Positions 1 to 8,052 are shown, counted from the stretch's first letter. The stretch is 17,433 nt of DNA from Candidatus Krumholzibacteriia bacterium (GCA_029935695.1 JAOZJV010000012.1:1-17433), one strand, 5' to 3'. Program-made: numbers and translations. The notes: generated by a model not told the origin, from the sequence alone.

Positions 1-865
1 AAAAACCCTGGGCCCGCACTCGCCGGGCCACCTTGTCCGACAAATGGTCCAGAACTTCCTGCAGATGGCGGGCATCGGCAATATCCTCACCAAAGGTGAT
101 CTCATTGCCGATGGATTTGGCCTCGTGCGAAGGAATCACCGGCCGCATGTCGTGGCCCACGGCCAGTTGCCTTAAATGCCGGGCATGATCGCCAAATTGC
201 TGCACTGCCAGCTCTTCAGGGATGGCCAGAAAATCACGAACGGTGCGGATGCCGAAACGTGCCATCTCACGCTGGGAGACTTTGCCCACACCCCACAGTC
301 GGCCAATGGGCAAATCGGCCAGAATCTCCTGTGCTTTTCCATCGGGGATGATCACAAAACCCTCAGGTTTTTCCAAATCGCTGGCCAGCTTGGCAAGGAA
401 TTTATTGCCCGCAACTCCAACCGAAGCCACCAATTGCAATTCTTCTTTAATCCGTTGCTGAATAAGCCGGCCAATATTTTCAGCGCTGCCGAAGAGCCGC
501 CGGCAACCTGTCACATCCATAAATGCTTCGTCGATGCTCAGAGGCTCCACCAGAGGAGTGAAATCACGGAAAATTGCGCCAATTTGACGGCTGATTTCCA
601 CATAACGGTCCATGCGGCCCCGCAGGAAAACACCATCCGGGCACAGCTTGATGGCCCGGGCAGCGCTCATGGCGCTGTGCACTCCAAAAGCGCGGGCTTC
701 GTAGCTGGCGGCTGACACCACACCGCGACCTTCGGGGGTGCCACCCACGATAACTGGCTTGCCTTTCAGGGAAGGGTCGTCAAGCACCTCCACCGAGGCG
801 TAGAAGGCGTCCATGTCCACATGGAGAATGGCCCGGGGGCCGGTGATGTCAGGTTTGGTGTTCAT
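1..865 (-). CDS. dinB: DNA polymerase IV (Y-family translesion polymerase), partial
   Basis: Translated from an ATG at 865, the first 288 codons of a Y-family polymerase are visible; the C-terminal little-finger part lies beyond the left edge. The N-terminus carries the palm signature HVDMDAFYASVE with catalytic D17, and the second metal-binding motif LSIDEAF gives D112 and E113. Y22 sits at the usual steric-gate position. Farther on, the helix-hairpin-helix thumb region is recognisable (GVAGNKFLAKLASD, then LWGVGK). The family copies past damaged bases with low fidelity in the cytoplasm. No good ribosome binding site precedes the ATG, only an A-rich stretch. The gene lies just beyond a terminator that closes the leftward gene train, so it probably has its own promoter in 866-902, where I see no convincing -35/-10 pair. 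Its role looks unrelated to the phosphate genes. Confidence 0.95.
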   Translation of the reverse strand, partial: MNTKPDITGPRAILHVDMDAFYASVEVLDDPSLKGKPVIVGGTPEGRGVVSAASYEARAFGVHSAMSAARAIKLCPDGVFLRGRMDRYVEISRQIGAIFRDFTPLVEPLSIDEAFMDVTGCRRLFGSAENIGRLIQQRIKEELQLVASVGVAGNKFLAKLASDLEKPEGFVIIPDGKAQEILADLPIGRLWGVGKVSQREMARFGIRTVRDFLAIPEELAVQQFGDHARHLRQLAVGHDMRPVIPSHEAKSIGNEITFGEDIADARHLQEVLDHLSDKVARRVRAQGF

Positions 866-902
866 GGAATATAATTTTGCACTTTTTTCGCTGGCTTGCA
901 CG

Positions 903-940
903 AAAAAAAATCCCGCCGGAGATGATTGTCTCCGCCGGGA
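903..940 (-). terminator. Rho-independent terminator ending the leftward gene train
   Basis: On the minus strand a 12-bp GC-rich stem (929-940 with 911-922, one internal G-G mismatch) closes a 6-nt loop at 923-928. It is followed directly by eight T residues (complement of 903-910). It lies 26 nt past the stop codon at 966 and before dinB, so it ends transcription from the 966-7974 genes and separates them from dinB. Confidence 0.9.
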
Positions 941-965
941 TTCCCATCAATAAGATGGCAGTGTA

Positions 966-1607
966 CTAGTTGGCCAGATCCTTGTCGATCCACCCAATGA
1001 CCCGCTTGATGCATTGCAGGTAGTTGATGTTCTCCACGCCGGTCAGTCCCACGTCTTCCATGGTCTTGAGGATGTCATCAAGCTCGGTGCTTTCGGAGTT
1101 GATGGTCACCACAAGAGCGCCATTGATCAGCACATTACCCACTTCGCAGATGGTATCATTGACCATGTAACCATAGCGCTGTTTGTTGACTTTGACGGCC
1201 TGCAGATCAGGATGGTCGCTGATCATCTGGAGGAACTCTTCGAGGGTGTAGCTGCCTTTGGTCAGTTCGGGCATATCCACCTGGAAGGCAGGAAAAACAT
1301 CATCCACCAGGGTGGCTGCGGGAATGGGAAATTCTGCTTTCATCAACGGGTTCCACTGCTCGAGTCCCTGCTTTTCGGTGATGAAGGTTTTGATGTCCAT
1401 CTTGCCATCGCGGATCTTGGTATTGTTGTTGTCGTTGGTGCGGGACATGATGTAAATCTCGTCGCTGGTGCGCTCCCAAACCTTTTCCGGAACGGGGTTG
1501 GACAAACGGCTCATGCGGTACTCGGCATCTGCAAAATCCTGCCCGAAGGTACGGAATTCAAAGCGGGGTTTGCTGATTTCTCCGATTTTCATTTCCTTCT
1601 TACCCAT
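966..1607 (-). CDS. Conserved cytoplasmic protein, possibly CYTH-related
   Basis: A 213-residue soluble protein without signal peptide or membrane segment. ATG at 1607 is chosen because a GAGAGAG Shine-Dalgarno-like run lies 8 nt upstream; a TTG at 1628 would place that run inside the gene. Visible conserved-looking blocks are an N-terminal PRFEFRTFG, a central EIYIMSRTNDNNNTKIRDGKMDIK followed by GLEQWNP (residue runs split here: EIYIMSRTND, then NNNTKIRDGK), and a C-terminal VNDTICEVGNVLING with ESTELDDIL and NINYLQCIKRVIGW. The order of alternating charged strands (K/R-rich, then an E-rich strand, then a late NY..KR helix) resembles CYTH/adenylate-cyclase-class-IV proteins, but the ExExK signature is degenerate, so the assignment is tentative. 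It is the last gene before the terminator at 903-940 and follows the propeller lipoprotein by 35 nt. Function unknown. Confidence 0.75.
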   Translation of the reverse strand: MGKKEMKIGEISKPRFEFRTFGQDFADAEYRMSRLSNPVPEKVWERTSDEIYIMSRTNDNNNTKIRDGKMDIKTFITEKQGLEQWNPLMKAEFPIPAATLVDDVFPAFQVDMPELTKGSYTLEEFLQMISDHPDLQAVKVNKQRYGYMVNDTICEVGNVLINGALVVTINSESTELDDILKTMEDVGLTGVENINYLQCIKRVIGWIDKDLAN

Positions 1608-1642
1608 GATTTTTTCTCTCTCTTTCAAATGATACAGACTGC

Positions 1643-2419
1643 TTATTCACTGATTTGGTAGGAGCTCAGGGTTTCCCTGCTGTCACTGACTGCGTAAAAA
1701 ACTGCATGAACCGGATCCAGAGTGATGCCTTCACCCTTTTCCAGACCCGTGGCATAAGACTTTACCGGCTGACCATCGGTTGTGCACCAGGTCAAGTTAG
1801 CTGACAGGTCGCTGATGATAAGCAGCAGACCTGCAGCGGCATCAAAAGCCAGGCCGGAATAATCGCTGGCGAAATCCAGTTCGGTGGTGGCCAGGACGAT
1901 ACCGTCGCGATCCATTTCCACCAGCAGACCAGGATCCATTTCCTTCAAAAGGAAGATGTGTCCGGTTGCCGGGTCGATGGTGATACCCTCCAGCCCCGTA
2001 TTACCCATGGGGGGCAAACCACTGGGGGTCAATGTTTCCAGAAGATTTCCATTTCTGTCCAAATGCAACACCTGGCCCAGCCCCTCTTCCACCACAAAAA
2101 GAGTTCCATCGGTGGGGTCCACCGCGATGCCCTCCAGATCATGTCCTCCGATATCAATGGTCTCTACTCGGGAACCACCGGTGGTCAGACGGAAAATACA
2201 CCCCGTCTGGTCACTGACGGTCCACAAATGAATGCCGTCGGTATCAAAAGCAAGGCCTGAAGGTTCGGGAACATTGGACAATTCCACTGTGTCGAGTTCC
2301 ACCAGGGAAAGCCCCGCAGGGGCTGCGACTTCATCTTTGTCGCAGCCCCCACAGAGAGTCACACACAGCAGCAATGCTGCGGAAATTGTGTGCCAGTTAA
2401 TCAAACTACTTGCCTTCAC
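1643..2419 (-). CDS. SdiA-regulated-family beta-propeller lipoprotein
   Basis: About 258 residues: a lipoprotein signal peptide with lipobox LCGGC, then four or more propeller-type repeats. The repeats show the pattern SGLAFD..G..LW.VSD, LEGIAVDPTDGTLFVVEE, LEGITIDPATGHIFLLKE, YSGLAFD and GEGITLDP, which is the hallmark of the SdiA-regulated (YjiK-like) family, whose biochemical role is not established. Residue +2 after the lipid cysteine is Asp, which in enterobacteria favours inner-membrane retention. The start is uncertain: GTG at 2419 gives a signal peptide with a lysine and overlaps the upstream gene by 14 nt; TTG at 2404 has a better-spaced GAAGG but no positive charge. ATG or GTG codons farther upstream lie inside the lamin-tail gene. 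The overlap suggests translational coupling to that gene. A surface or periplasmic binding or scaffold role is inference. Confidence 0.85.
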   Translation of the reverse strand: MKASSLINWHTISAALLLCVTLCGGCDKDEVAAPAGLSLVELDTVELSNVPEPSGLAFDTDGIHLWTVSDQTGCIFRLTTGGSRVETIDIGGHDLEGIAVDPTDGTLFVVEEGLGQVLHLDRNGNLLETLTPSGLPPMGNTGLEGITIDPATGHIFLLKEMDPGLLVEMDRDGIVLATTELDFASDYSGLAFDAAAGLLLIISDLSANLTWCTTDGQPVKSYATGLEKGEGITLDPVHAVFYAVSDSRETLSSYQISE

Positions 2420-3770
2420 CGTTTGCAGCGCCGGGGCTCGAGGTGGTGAAGGTGGTCCAGCTGTCGTCACCATCGGTCTCGCGACCTTCGGAAACGTCCA
2501 GGGTGGAACCAACATACGTGTAACCATCAGCCATCAGGATGTGACCGGCGCCATCGTCGGCAAACAAGCCCACATCTTCACCACTGCTGCTGAGTTTGAT
2601 TTCCACGTGCAGCACGCCACGTTCGGAAACCTTGTCAGCAAACAACACCAGGTAACCGCCTGCGGCGATGGTGGTGGAGTCGGGAGCGGTGGTGGGAATC
2701 TGCCATTCCTGGTTGCTGCTCAGGTCATCGGTGATGTACATGCCGCCGATGTCGATGGCTTCGTCACCAGGGTTGTAAATTTCAATCCAGTCAACATAGG
2801 CGTCGGTAGGATCTTCGTATTCACCCGGAGCAGGATAGGTCAAAGAGTTATCAGCCATGAACTCGTTGATGTACAACGTGAAGGGCAGCTGAAAAACGGG
2901 CACGAAGGTTTCGAATTCCGTAGGAGCGCCTTCGGGATCCAGGGCGGTTTCGGCATCGGTATCAGTAGCCGACACATAGTATCCCACCACAGCATCCACG
3001 GCCTGGCCGGGGATCACACAGGTGTATTCACCGGTCACCTTGGTGACAGCGGTGCAAGGCACTTCAGTCCATTCACCACCGTCAACGTTCCAGTACAGAG
3101 TGACGGAGTCGATGCCGTTGTCATCGAAGACCTCGACAGTAACAGTCACGTCGGTGTCGGGAAGAGGAGACACGGGATCCAGGTCCACATCGCTGATCAC
3201 TGGAGGCAGGTTACCACTGCCGGCACTGTTGGCAGCGCCAGGGGTGGGTGTCACCAGGAAGACACGATCGCCTTCGCCATCAGGAGCGTGTCCCATGGAG
3301 ATGTCGGTGGTTTGTTGTTCGTAGTCGAACTCAACCAATTTGTTCATGCTCAGGTCGGCCAGACCGATGGACTCGCCACCACCACCCAGTTTAAACTGGG
3401 TGTACAGAGGTCCATCATCGTAAGTATCACAAAACAGAACCAGCCACCCGTTTGCTGGAACAACAGTCAGATCGGTTCCGGCAGTAATCTGGTGCCATTC
3501 TTCCACGTCATCAGTGATGGAGTCGGTAATGTACCAGCCGCCCACTTCAATATCGGTATCGGTGGTGTTGTAGAGTTCGATCCAATCCGGCATGTTACCG
3601 GTGCCATCAACATCAATATTGTCATTGCTGGCCATGAATTCGTTGATCATGATATCCGTCACCACTGGTGGATCGGGCACTACAGGATCATCGTCATCAT
3701 CGGAATCGCAGGCACCCAGCACCAACAGAGGCAGCAGCAACAGAATTTGCCATGTTTGTAACTTCTTCAT
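2406..3770 (-). CDS. Lipoprotein with two lamin-tail domains flanking an Ig-like domain
   Basis: 454 residues. ATG at 3770 is preferred because AAGGAG (3777-3782) lies 6 nt upstream; an ATG at 3776 would abut the ribosome site. The signal peptide MKKLQTWQILLLLPLLVLGA ends in lipobox LGAC (lipidated C21), followed by an Asp-rich linker. Two lamin-tail (LTD) domains are clear: roughly residues 38-160 (IMINEFMASND, DWIELYNTTD, GGWYITD, GWLVLFCD) and 300-450 (LYINEFMADNS, DWIEIYNPGDEAIDIGG, GGYLVLFAD). Between them is an Ig-like segment (about 180-280: PPVISDVDLDPVSP, DSVTLYWNVDGGEW). LTD domains are common in secreted bacterial nucleases, phosphatases and surface proteins, but no catalytic domain is present here. 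It probably acts as a periplasmic or surface-anchored adhesion or scaffold protein. It follows the porin by 75 nt and overlaps the propeller lipoprotein. Confidence 0.9.
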   Translation of the reverse strand: MKKLQTWQILLLLPLLVLGACDSDDDDDPVVPDPPVVTDIMINEFMASNDNIDVDGTGNMPDWIELYNTTDTDIEVGGWYITDSITDDVEEWHQITAGTDLTVVPANGWLVLFCDTYDDGPLYTQFKLGGGGESIGLADLSMNKLVEFDYEQQTTDISMGHAPDGEGDRVFLVTPTPGAANSAGSGNLPPVISDVDLDPVSPLPDTDVTVTVEVFDDNGIDSVTLYWNVDGGEWTEVPCTAVTKVTGEYTCVIPGQAVDAVVGYYVSATDTDAETALDPEGAPTEFETFVPVFQLPFTLYINEFMADNSLTYPAPGEYEDPTDAYVDWIEIYNPGDEAIDIGGMYITDDLSSNQEWQIPTTAPDSTTIAAGGYLVLFADKVSERGVLHVEIKLSSSGEDVGLFADDGAGHILMADGYTYVGSTLDVSEGRETDGDDSWTTFTTSSPGAANGEGK

Positions 3771-3814
3771 CTTCATCTCCTTGCGAGAAAATTAATCACC
3801 ATTGTTATGTATTT

Positions 3815-3834
3815 GGGCCGAAATTCATCGGCCC
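3815..3834 (-). other. Intercistronic hairpin between porin and lamin-tail gene
   Basis: A perfect 7-bp stem (GGGCCGA with TCGGCCC) around a 6-nt loop lies 11 nt past the porin stop. No T-run follows it on the minus strand, so it is not a classical terminator. It may stabilise the 3' end of the porin message or attenuate read-through into the lipoprotein genes. Confidence 0.45.
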
Positions 3835-3845
3835 CGTGAATCAAC

Positions 3846-5075
3846 TTAGAATGCAGCCAGGAACCTCATCTGGACGTAGCTGAAATCATCATCGCCTTCC
3901 AAAGAACCATCGCGACCGGTGGCATTTTCGTTATTGTCCACCATACCGTAGTTCAGGTAAATGCGAATGTTGGCGTTGGCGTAGTAATTGAGACCCAGAC
4001 TGATGGCATCGGAGCTACCGGCCATGATGTCCTGGTCGTCCATGTCGACGGTGCTGAAGCGGGCGGCCACTTCCCAGGCACCACTTTTGGAGGAAGGCAC
4101 AACCCGGCCAAATTCCGCACTGCTGGAATCGTAGGGATGACGATCATCAGTCAGGAAGAAGGTAGCGTACATGTAGCCACCACCGAAACTGAGATCTTCA
4201 AGATCATCCAGACGGGTCAGGTTTGTATTCATGTACTCGGCCTGGGCGTAGAAACGCTTGTTGGCATAGGCCAACTCGCCGCCGAAGACGTTGTATTTGT
4301 CCACATCATTGATGTTGCCGGTGTCAGTGTACTTAACATCAGCCACGTTGCTTTCGAACTTGGTTTTGAAACGCACCTGGTTGCTGCCGAAATCAGTCTG
4401 GCGCAGGGTGCCACTGGCTCCCAGTAACAGAACACTGTCTTCATTTTGGATGGGCGTATAGTTCAGGCGAGCGGCGAAGTTGAATGTCTCATCTTCGGGT
4501 TTCTCAAAATCTTCCACGTCGGCACCAAACACCGAAGCGGCCACGCGGTACTGTTTACCCCATTTGGCAACTTCCAGTCCCATGCGGCGACCAACGGCGA
4601 AGGCATCGGTGCCCAGGCTGCGCTCCATGAAGACAAGGTTGCGGCTGGTGAAGTTCTCTTCCAGACCGAAAGGCTGGCGGAAGTTACCAATGCGCACATG
4701 TCCATTGCCGCCGAACAGGCCGCGGCGGGAAATGTAGGCATCCTTCAGCTCAGTGGATTCTTCGGCGAAATCAAAGTCGACTTCCGCGTACCAGTGATCC
4801 CAGATCTGGGTTTTCATGGCCCAACGGGCCCGGCGGACCATAAAACCATTGGATAGAGAATTTTTATCTTCCATGTAACCGGCGGCATCCAGATAAATCC
4901 GGGCATCCCACCACCATTTGAATTGTCCGTCGTCAGTCTGAAAAACCAGGATGCCATCTTCAGCAACGGCGTTCATGACCTCATCACCGGCATGGGCAGC
5001 TACAGGAGCCAGCACAGCCAGAAGAGTGAGCACAGCCACGGAGGCCAGCATTCCGGACTTCAAAAACTTGAACAT
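3846..5075 (-). CDS. OprP/OprO-family phosphate/polyphosphate-selective porin
   Basis: 409 residues with a Sec signal peptide (positive n-region, hydrophobic 9-28, cleavage after AHA29). The mature part shows the OprP/OprO pattern: an N-terminal FKWWWDARIYLD strand, GFMVRRARWAMK, WYAEVDFDF, ELKDAYI, a GNFRQPFGLEE turn and VFMERSLGTDAFAVGRRMG. Many amphipathic strands follow, and the C-terminal residue is Phe, as expected for BAM-dependent outer-membrane insertion. The length matches the family (about 400-440). Family members make trimeric anion channels selective for phosphate or pyrophosphate; the substrate here is inferred from neighbours. The ATG overlaps the Pit stop by one base (TAATG), and AGGAG lies 7-8 nt upstream, indicating coupled translation with the inner-membrane phosphate permease. 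Porin plus Pit gives a complete path across both membranes. Confidence 0.9.
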   Translation of the reverse strand: MFKFLKSGMLASVAVLTLLAVLAPVAAHAGDEVMNAVAEDGILVFQTDDGQFKWWWDARIYLDAAGYMEDKNSLSNGFMVRRARWAMKTQIWDHWYAEVDFDFAEESTELKDAYISRRGLFGGNGHVRIGNFRQPFGLEENFTSRNLVFMERSLGTDAFAVGRRMGLEVAKWGKQYRVAASVFGADVEDFEKPEDETFNFAARLNYTPIQNEDSVLLLGASGTLRQTDFGSNQVRFKTKFESNVADVKYTDTGNINDVDKYNVFGGELAYANKRFYAQAEYMNTNLTRLDDLEDLSFGGGYMYATFFLTDDRHPYDSSSAEFGRVVPSSKSGAWEVAARFSTVDMDDQDIMAGSSDAISLGLNYYANANIRIYLNYGMVDNNENATGRDGSLEGDDDFSYVQMRFLAAF

Positions 5076-6583
5076 TAGCGATTCTCCTTGTCAGGGTTAT
5101 CAGAAGCCGCATCCACTTTGAACAATCTTCCAAGGTAGGCGAGCTTCTTCTTCAGTTCCTTGTTCGTCTGTTTGTTCACGGTCGTATCGGGCTTCAGCTT
5201 CCATTCATCTGAAGCATCGGCCAAGGCGGCGTTAAACCGCCAGAGGTGGTTAAAGCGCTGCCCAGTCAGGGAACGCAGTGCGTCCACCTGCCCCGCAGTC
5301 AACCAATGCGTATCAACATCATTGGCGATAACAGACGGCTGCACTTCCCACCGGCCCAGTCGGGCCAGTTCCAACACCAGGGAAGACTCTTTGGCCTCAA
5401 GTCCCCCGGTTTTTTCCAGGTCTGATTTAAATTTCACGGCATTGGTGAAAACGTCAGGTCCCAGTTCAACCAGACCCTCAACCTCTACGCCCTGGCGGGC
5501 TAATTCCTCAAGCACCACCCCGTCGACCCGGTACTCCACCGTCCGACTCACCTGCTGATCGAAAACGTTGTCCACAAAGAAGAGCAGAAAGAAGGCAACC
5601 ACGCCGGCGGCCAGTGGCGTCGCCATCCAGCCCAGTGAGATCTCTCCCAATACGTTGTAACGGATATTGGCACCCTTGAAAAAGCTAATGCCGAGGATGG
5701 CACCGACCACGGCCTGGCTGCTGCTGACGGGCACCAACGGGAAAGTTGGTAAACCGTGACTGGCCAGAAAATGTTCAAGGCTGGTGGATGCAAAAAGGAA
5801 AAGAGTGATGGACTGAGCCAGAACAATGACCAAAGCGGGCACTGGCGAGACCTTGACCAGGCCGCCACCGACAGTTTTCATCACTCGTTCGGAATAAGTA
5901 AATACTCCGACCCCAATGGCCACCGCGCCCAGGAAAAACAATTGCTGAACACCGGTGAGAGTGAACAGGCCGAACACCGAAAGATCATTGAAAGGATTGT
6001 CCGGAACAAACACACCCATCACGTTGGCAATGTTGTTGGCGCCCAAACTGTAGGACCCGAAAGCACCCACGGCCAGCAGCCCCAGTCGAGTACCCGCGTC
6101 AAGCTGCAAAAGGTGTGGTTTATTGATGGAAATTATTTTCCGGATCAAAATGAAAAGTACAACCGCGATGGCGGCGCTGATCAACGGACAGGCCACCCAG
6201 GTGAGCATAATCTTGGTCAGGGATTTCATGTCCGTCACCGAAGAACTGTAAACGTTCCAACCGATGATGGCCCCCACGATGGCCTGGCTGGTGGACACGG
6301 GAATTTTCAACCGCGTCATCCAAAAGGTCGTCAGGGCCGCGGCCAATGCCACGGTGAACGATCCGGCCAGAGCGTTGACCGCTCCCAGCTTGCCCAGGGT
6401 GTGAGCAGCTCCGGCACCACTGATGGTGGCGCCCAGAACAACAAAAATAGAACAAACGATGGCCGCGGTTCGGAACTTGATCATCCGGGTACCGACAGCG
6501 GTGCCAAAGACATTGGCCGCATCGTTGGCACCAAGGCTCCAACCCAAAAACAAACCACTTGATAAGAATAATAAGATCTCCAC
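5075..6583 (-). CDS. pit: Pit-family inorganic phosphate permease with long soluble C-terminal tail
   Basis: 502 residues. Two inverted PHO4 repeats are present: GWSLGANDAANVFGTAVGTR near residue 14 and GSYSLGANNIANVMG near 175, each followed by hydrophobic helices and a PVSTSQAIVGAIIGW or PVSSSQAVVGAILG motif. Such proteins carry metal-phosphate or phosphate across the inner membrane with H+ or Na+. The membrane core ends near residue 338 and is followed by about 160 residues of soluble sequence with no helix-spanning stretch (starting near VDNVFDQQ, ending in a lysine-rich, charged tail). I do not recognise this tail. The start is GTG at 6583, 10 nt after the DUF47 stop, with AAGG inside that intergenic spacer. 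Coupling to DUF47 upstream and porin downstream is tight. Confidence 0.95.
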   Translation of the reverse strand: MEILLFLSSGLFLGWSLGANDAANVFGTAVGTRMIKFRTAAIVCSIFVVLGATISGAGAAHTLGKLGAVNALAGSFTVALAAALTTFWMTRLKIPVSTSQAIVGAIIGWNVYSSSVTDMKSLTKIMLTWVACPLISAAIAVVLFILIRKIISINKPHLLQLDAGTRLGLLAVGAFGSYSLGANNIANVMGVFVPDNPFNDLSVFGLFTLTGVQQLFFLGAVAIGVGVFTYSERVMKTVGGGLVKVSPVPALVIVLAQSITLFLFASTSLEHFLASHGLPTFPLVPVSSSQAVVGAILGISFFKGANIRYNVLGEISLGWMATPLAAGVVAFFLLFFVDNVFDQQVSRTVEYRVDGVVLEELARQGVEVEGLVELGPDVFTNAVKFKSDLEKTGGLEAKESSLVLELARLGRWEVQPSVIANDVDTHWLTAGQVDALRSLTGQRFNHLWRFNAALADASDEWKLKPDTTVNKQTNKELKKKLAYLGRLFKVDAASDNPDKENR

Positions 6584-6593
6584 GCTGCCCGCC

Positions 6594-7241
6594 TTAAATG
6601 GTTCGCTTGATGGCGTAAATTGCCAGTCGGTCTGCTACGGCTTCAGCCTTGTCACTGACTTTTTCCACATTCAACGCGAAGTATCGCAGGTGGATTTTAT
6701 GGGCCAGATCCAGAGAACTGGAAAAAATGGTCCGTTTCAGGGCATCGCTGATGCTGTCTGCTTCCTTTTCGAAATGGTGAACCTTGTAAAGGTTGTCCTT
6801 CACCGAATCAACATCCCTGAAGAAAGCGCGGGCGGAAACGATGACCGCCTCCACCGCCTCATAACAAGCCTCGGCCAGCTTGAGATATTGGTCGTTGAGT
6901 TCTTCGGGAATATCCGGTTGCTCCACTGAAAACTGATAAAGACTGGCCTTGGCGGTGTCGATGATGTTGTCCGCATTTTCCAGCAAACCCAGCACATCAC
7001 CCCGGTGCTCGGGAATGAGCGACTGGGAATACAAATGGGCTTCCACTTCTTTACTCAGCTTGTCGGCCCTGGACTCCAGTTTGTCGATGGCCACAATGCG
7101 GGCCTCAAAATCCGTCATATCCTTTTCAAGATATGCTTTGACGCCTTTCTTGTAGACCAGGCTGCCTTCGGCCACCACATCCAGGAATTCATCAATTTGA
7201 CTCTCGATAATTTTACTGCTTCGAAACAGGGGCATCGTCAC
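6594..7241 (-). CDS. DUF47 (PhoU-like) Pit accessory protein
   Basis: 215 residues, all helical and soluble, matching the DUF47/TIGR00153 family by length and pattern. Recognisable parts are the N-terminal FRSSKIIESQIDEFLD, the EARIVAIDKLESRADKL helix, LLENADNIIDTAKASLYQF, VHHFEKEADSISDALKRTIF and the closing NVEKVSDKAEAVADRLAIYAIKR. The E/D-x3-D helices are the likely metal-cluster positions known from PhoU-type proteins. Family members are almost always next to pit genes and are thought to gate or regulate Pit activity on the cytoplasmic side. GTG at 7241 overlaps the previous stop (GTGA); an ATG two codons later is possible. Placement directly before pit supports the role. Confidence 0.93.
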   Translation of the reverse strand: MTMPLFRSSKIIESQIDEFLDVVAEGSLVYKKGVKAYLEKDMTDFEARIVAIDKLESRADKLSKEVEAHLYSQSLIPEHRGDVLGLLENADNIIDTAKASLYQFSVEQPDIPEELNDQYLKLAEACYEAVEAVIVSARAFFRDVDSVKDNLYKVHHFEKEADSISDALKRTIFSSSLDLAHKIHLRYFALNVEKVSDKAEAVADRLAIYAIKRTI

Positions 7242-7471
7242 ACCGCTTTCATGGGTTTGAGTTCATCCTGCAAAAAACGGACTCCAGATTCCGGCACGAT
7301 CGTCGCTACCATGACCCCCGGAGACATTTCGGACAAGTTAAGATTTGGTAACATTAGACTTTTTGAATCGGCTGTAGCCAGCACAGTGTCATCCAGCAGC
7401 ACCACCAAAAACATGGTCAGCAGGGAGATCACTGTCAGAAACAGGAAGATGGTAATTTTCTTGGTTTTCAT
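7238..7471 (-). CDS. Small single-pass membrane or secreted protein of unknown function
   Basis: 77 residues. The N-terminus MKTKK is followed by a hydrophobic helix (about residues 6-26, TIFLFLTVISLLTMFLVVLL), then roughly 50 polar residues (LPNLNLSEMSPGVMVATIVPESGVRF). The hydrophobic stretch could be an uncleaved anchor with the tail in the periplasm or a signal peptide; an ATA motif near residue 33 could be a cleavage site. Its TGA overlaps the GTG of the DUF47 gene, so it is probably truly translated and coupled to it. The ribosome site is weak (GGTGG about 7 nt upstream). I recognise no family. A regulatory or stabilising subunit for Pit or the porin is a guess based on position only. 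Confidence 0.65.
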   Translation of the reverse strand: MKTKKITIFLFLTVISLLTMFLVVLLDDTVLATADSKSLMLPNLNLSEMSPGVMVATIVPESGVRFLQDELKPMKAV

Positions 7472-7512
7472 TTCAAACCACCACGTTTGGTTGCTCCGGT
7501 CATCAGCGCCGC

Positions 7513-7974
7513 CTACCAGGTTTTGTAGGGATTGGCGATGAGATTGGAGTTATAGTAACGGGGATCGCCGGTTACTTCTTCGCCCACCCAGGAAGGTTTA
7601 TCGATCTGCTGATCTTCAGATTCCAGCTCACACTCGGCCACAACCAGGCCGTCGTTCACGCCGTGAAATTCATCAATCTCCCACACCAAACCGCCAAATT
7701 CGATTTTGTAGCGCGTTTTTTCGATGAGAGGTTGTTCGCACAGCTCCAGCAGACTTTCGCAATCACTGAAAGGAATGTCGTATTCGAATTCCAGTCGGGT
7801 GGCGCCCACTGTGATGCCCTTGATGGTCAAGGCAGCTTTTTCACCCATGGTGCGGGCCCGTACAACACGTTCTTTCTGGGAATTCAAATAGCCTTGCCTG
7901 TAGAGGGTTCCTTCTCCCAGACTTTTCCATTCATCGCCCACCAGCAGGTATTTGCGTTCAATTTCCTTGCCCAT
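7513..7974 (-). CDS. CYTH-domain protein, probable inorganic triphosphatase (triphosphate tunnel metalloenzyme)
   Basis: 153 residues, the usual length of single-domain bacterial CYTH proteins. ATG at 7974 is chosen because CGGAG lies 7 nt upstream and the family signature ExExK follows at once (MGKEIERKYLL: E4, E6, K8). An upstream in-frame ATG at 8103 would add 43 unrelated residues and run through a promoter. The remaining tunnel strands are present: YRQGYL, RVVRART, AALTIKG (lysine), RLEFEYDI, EKTRYKI, WEIDEFHGVNDGLVVAECELES. In characterised relatives, such as the Clostridium and Nitrosomonas enzymes, the tunnel binds tripolyphosphate with divalent metal and hydrolyses it. Adenylate cyclase or thiamine-triphosphatase activity cannot be excluded. 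It is the first gene after the leftward sigma-54 promoter and sits 41 nt before the small membrane gene, fitting a phosphate-scavenging role. Confidence 0.9.
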   Translation of the reverse strand: MGKEIERKYLLVGDEWKSLGEGTLYRQGYLNSQKERVVRARTMGEKAALTIKGITVGATRLEFEYDIPFSDCESLLELCEQPLIEKTRYKIEFGGLVWEIDEFHGVNDGLVVAECELESEDQQIDKPSWVGEEVTGDPRYYNSNLIANPYKTW

Positions 7975-8052
7975 TATTTGGCTCCGATGGTTATGGGCCC
8001 AAGGCCCGTTTATGATGTTCAGCCATTTGGCATATATTCCACGCACCCGATA

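Noticed and set aside
1014..1661. 215-codon open frame on the plus strand opposite the 966-1607 gene
   Set aside because: The minus-strand frame has a spaced Shine-Dalgarno site, a terminator downstream and balanced composition; the plus frame is His/Gly/Phe-rich without recognisable motifs.
2232..3761. Long open frame of about 509 codons on the plus strand
   Set aside because: It lies opposite two genes with lipoboxes, lamin-tail and propeller repeats and good ribosome sites. Its translation is low-complexity His/Gly/Val-rich and shows no family pattern, as expected for an antisense shadow.
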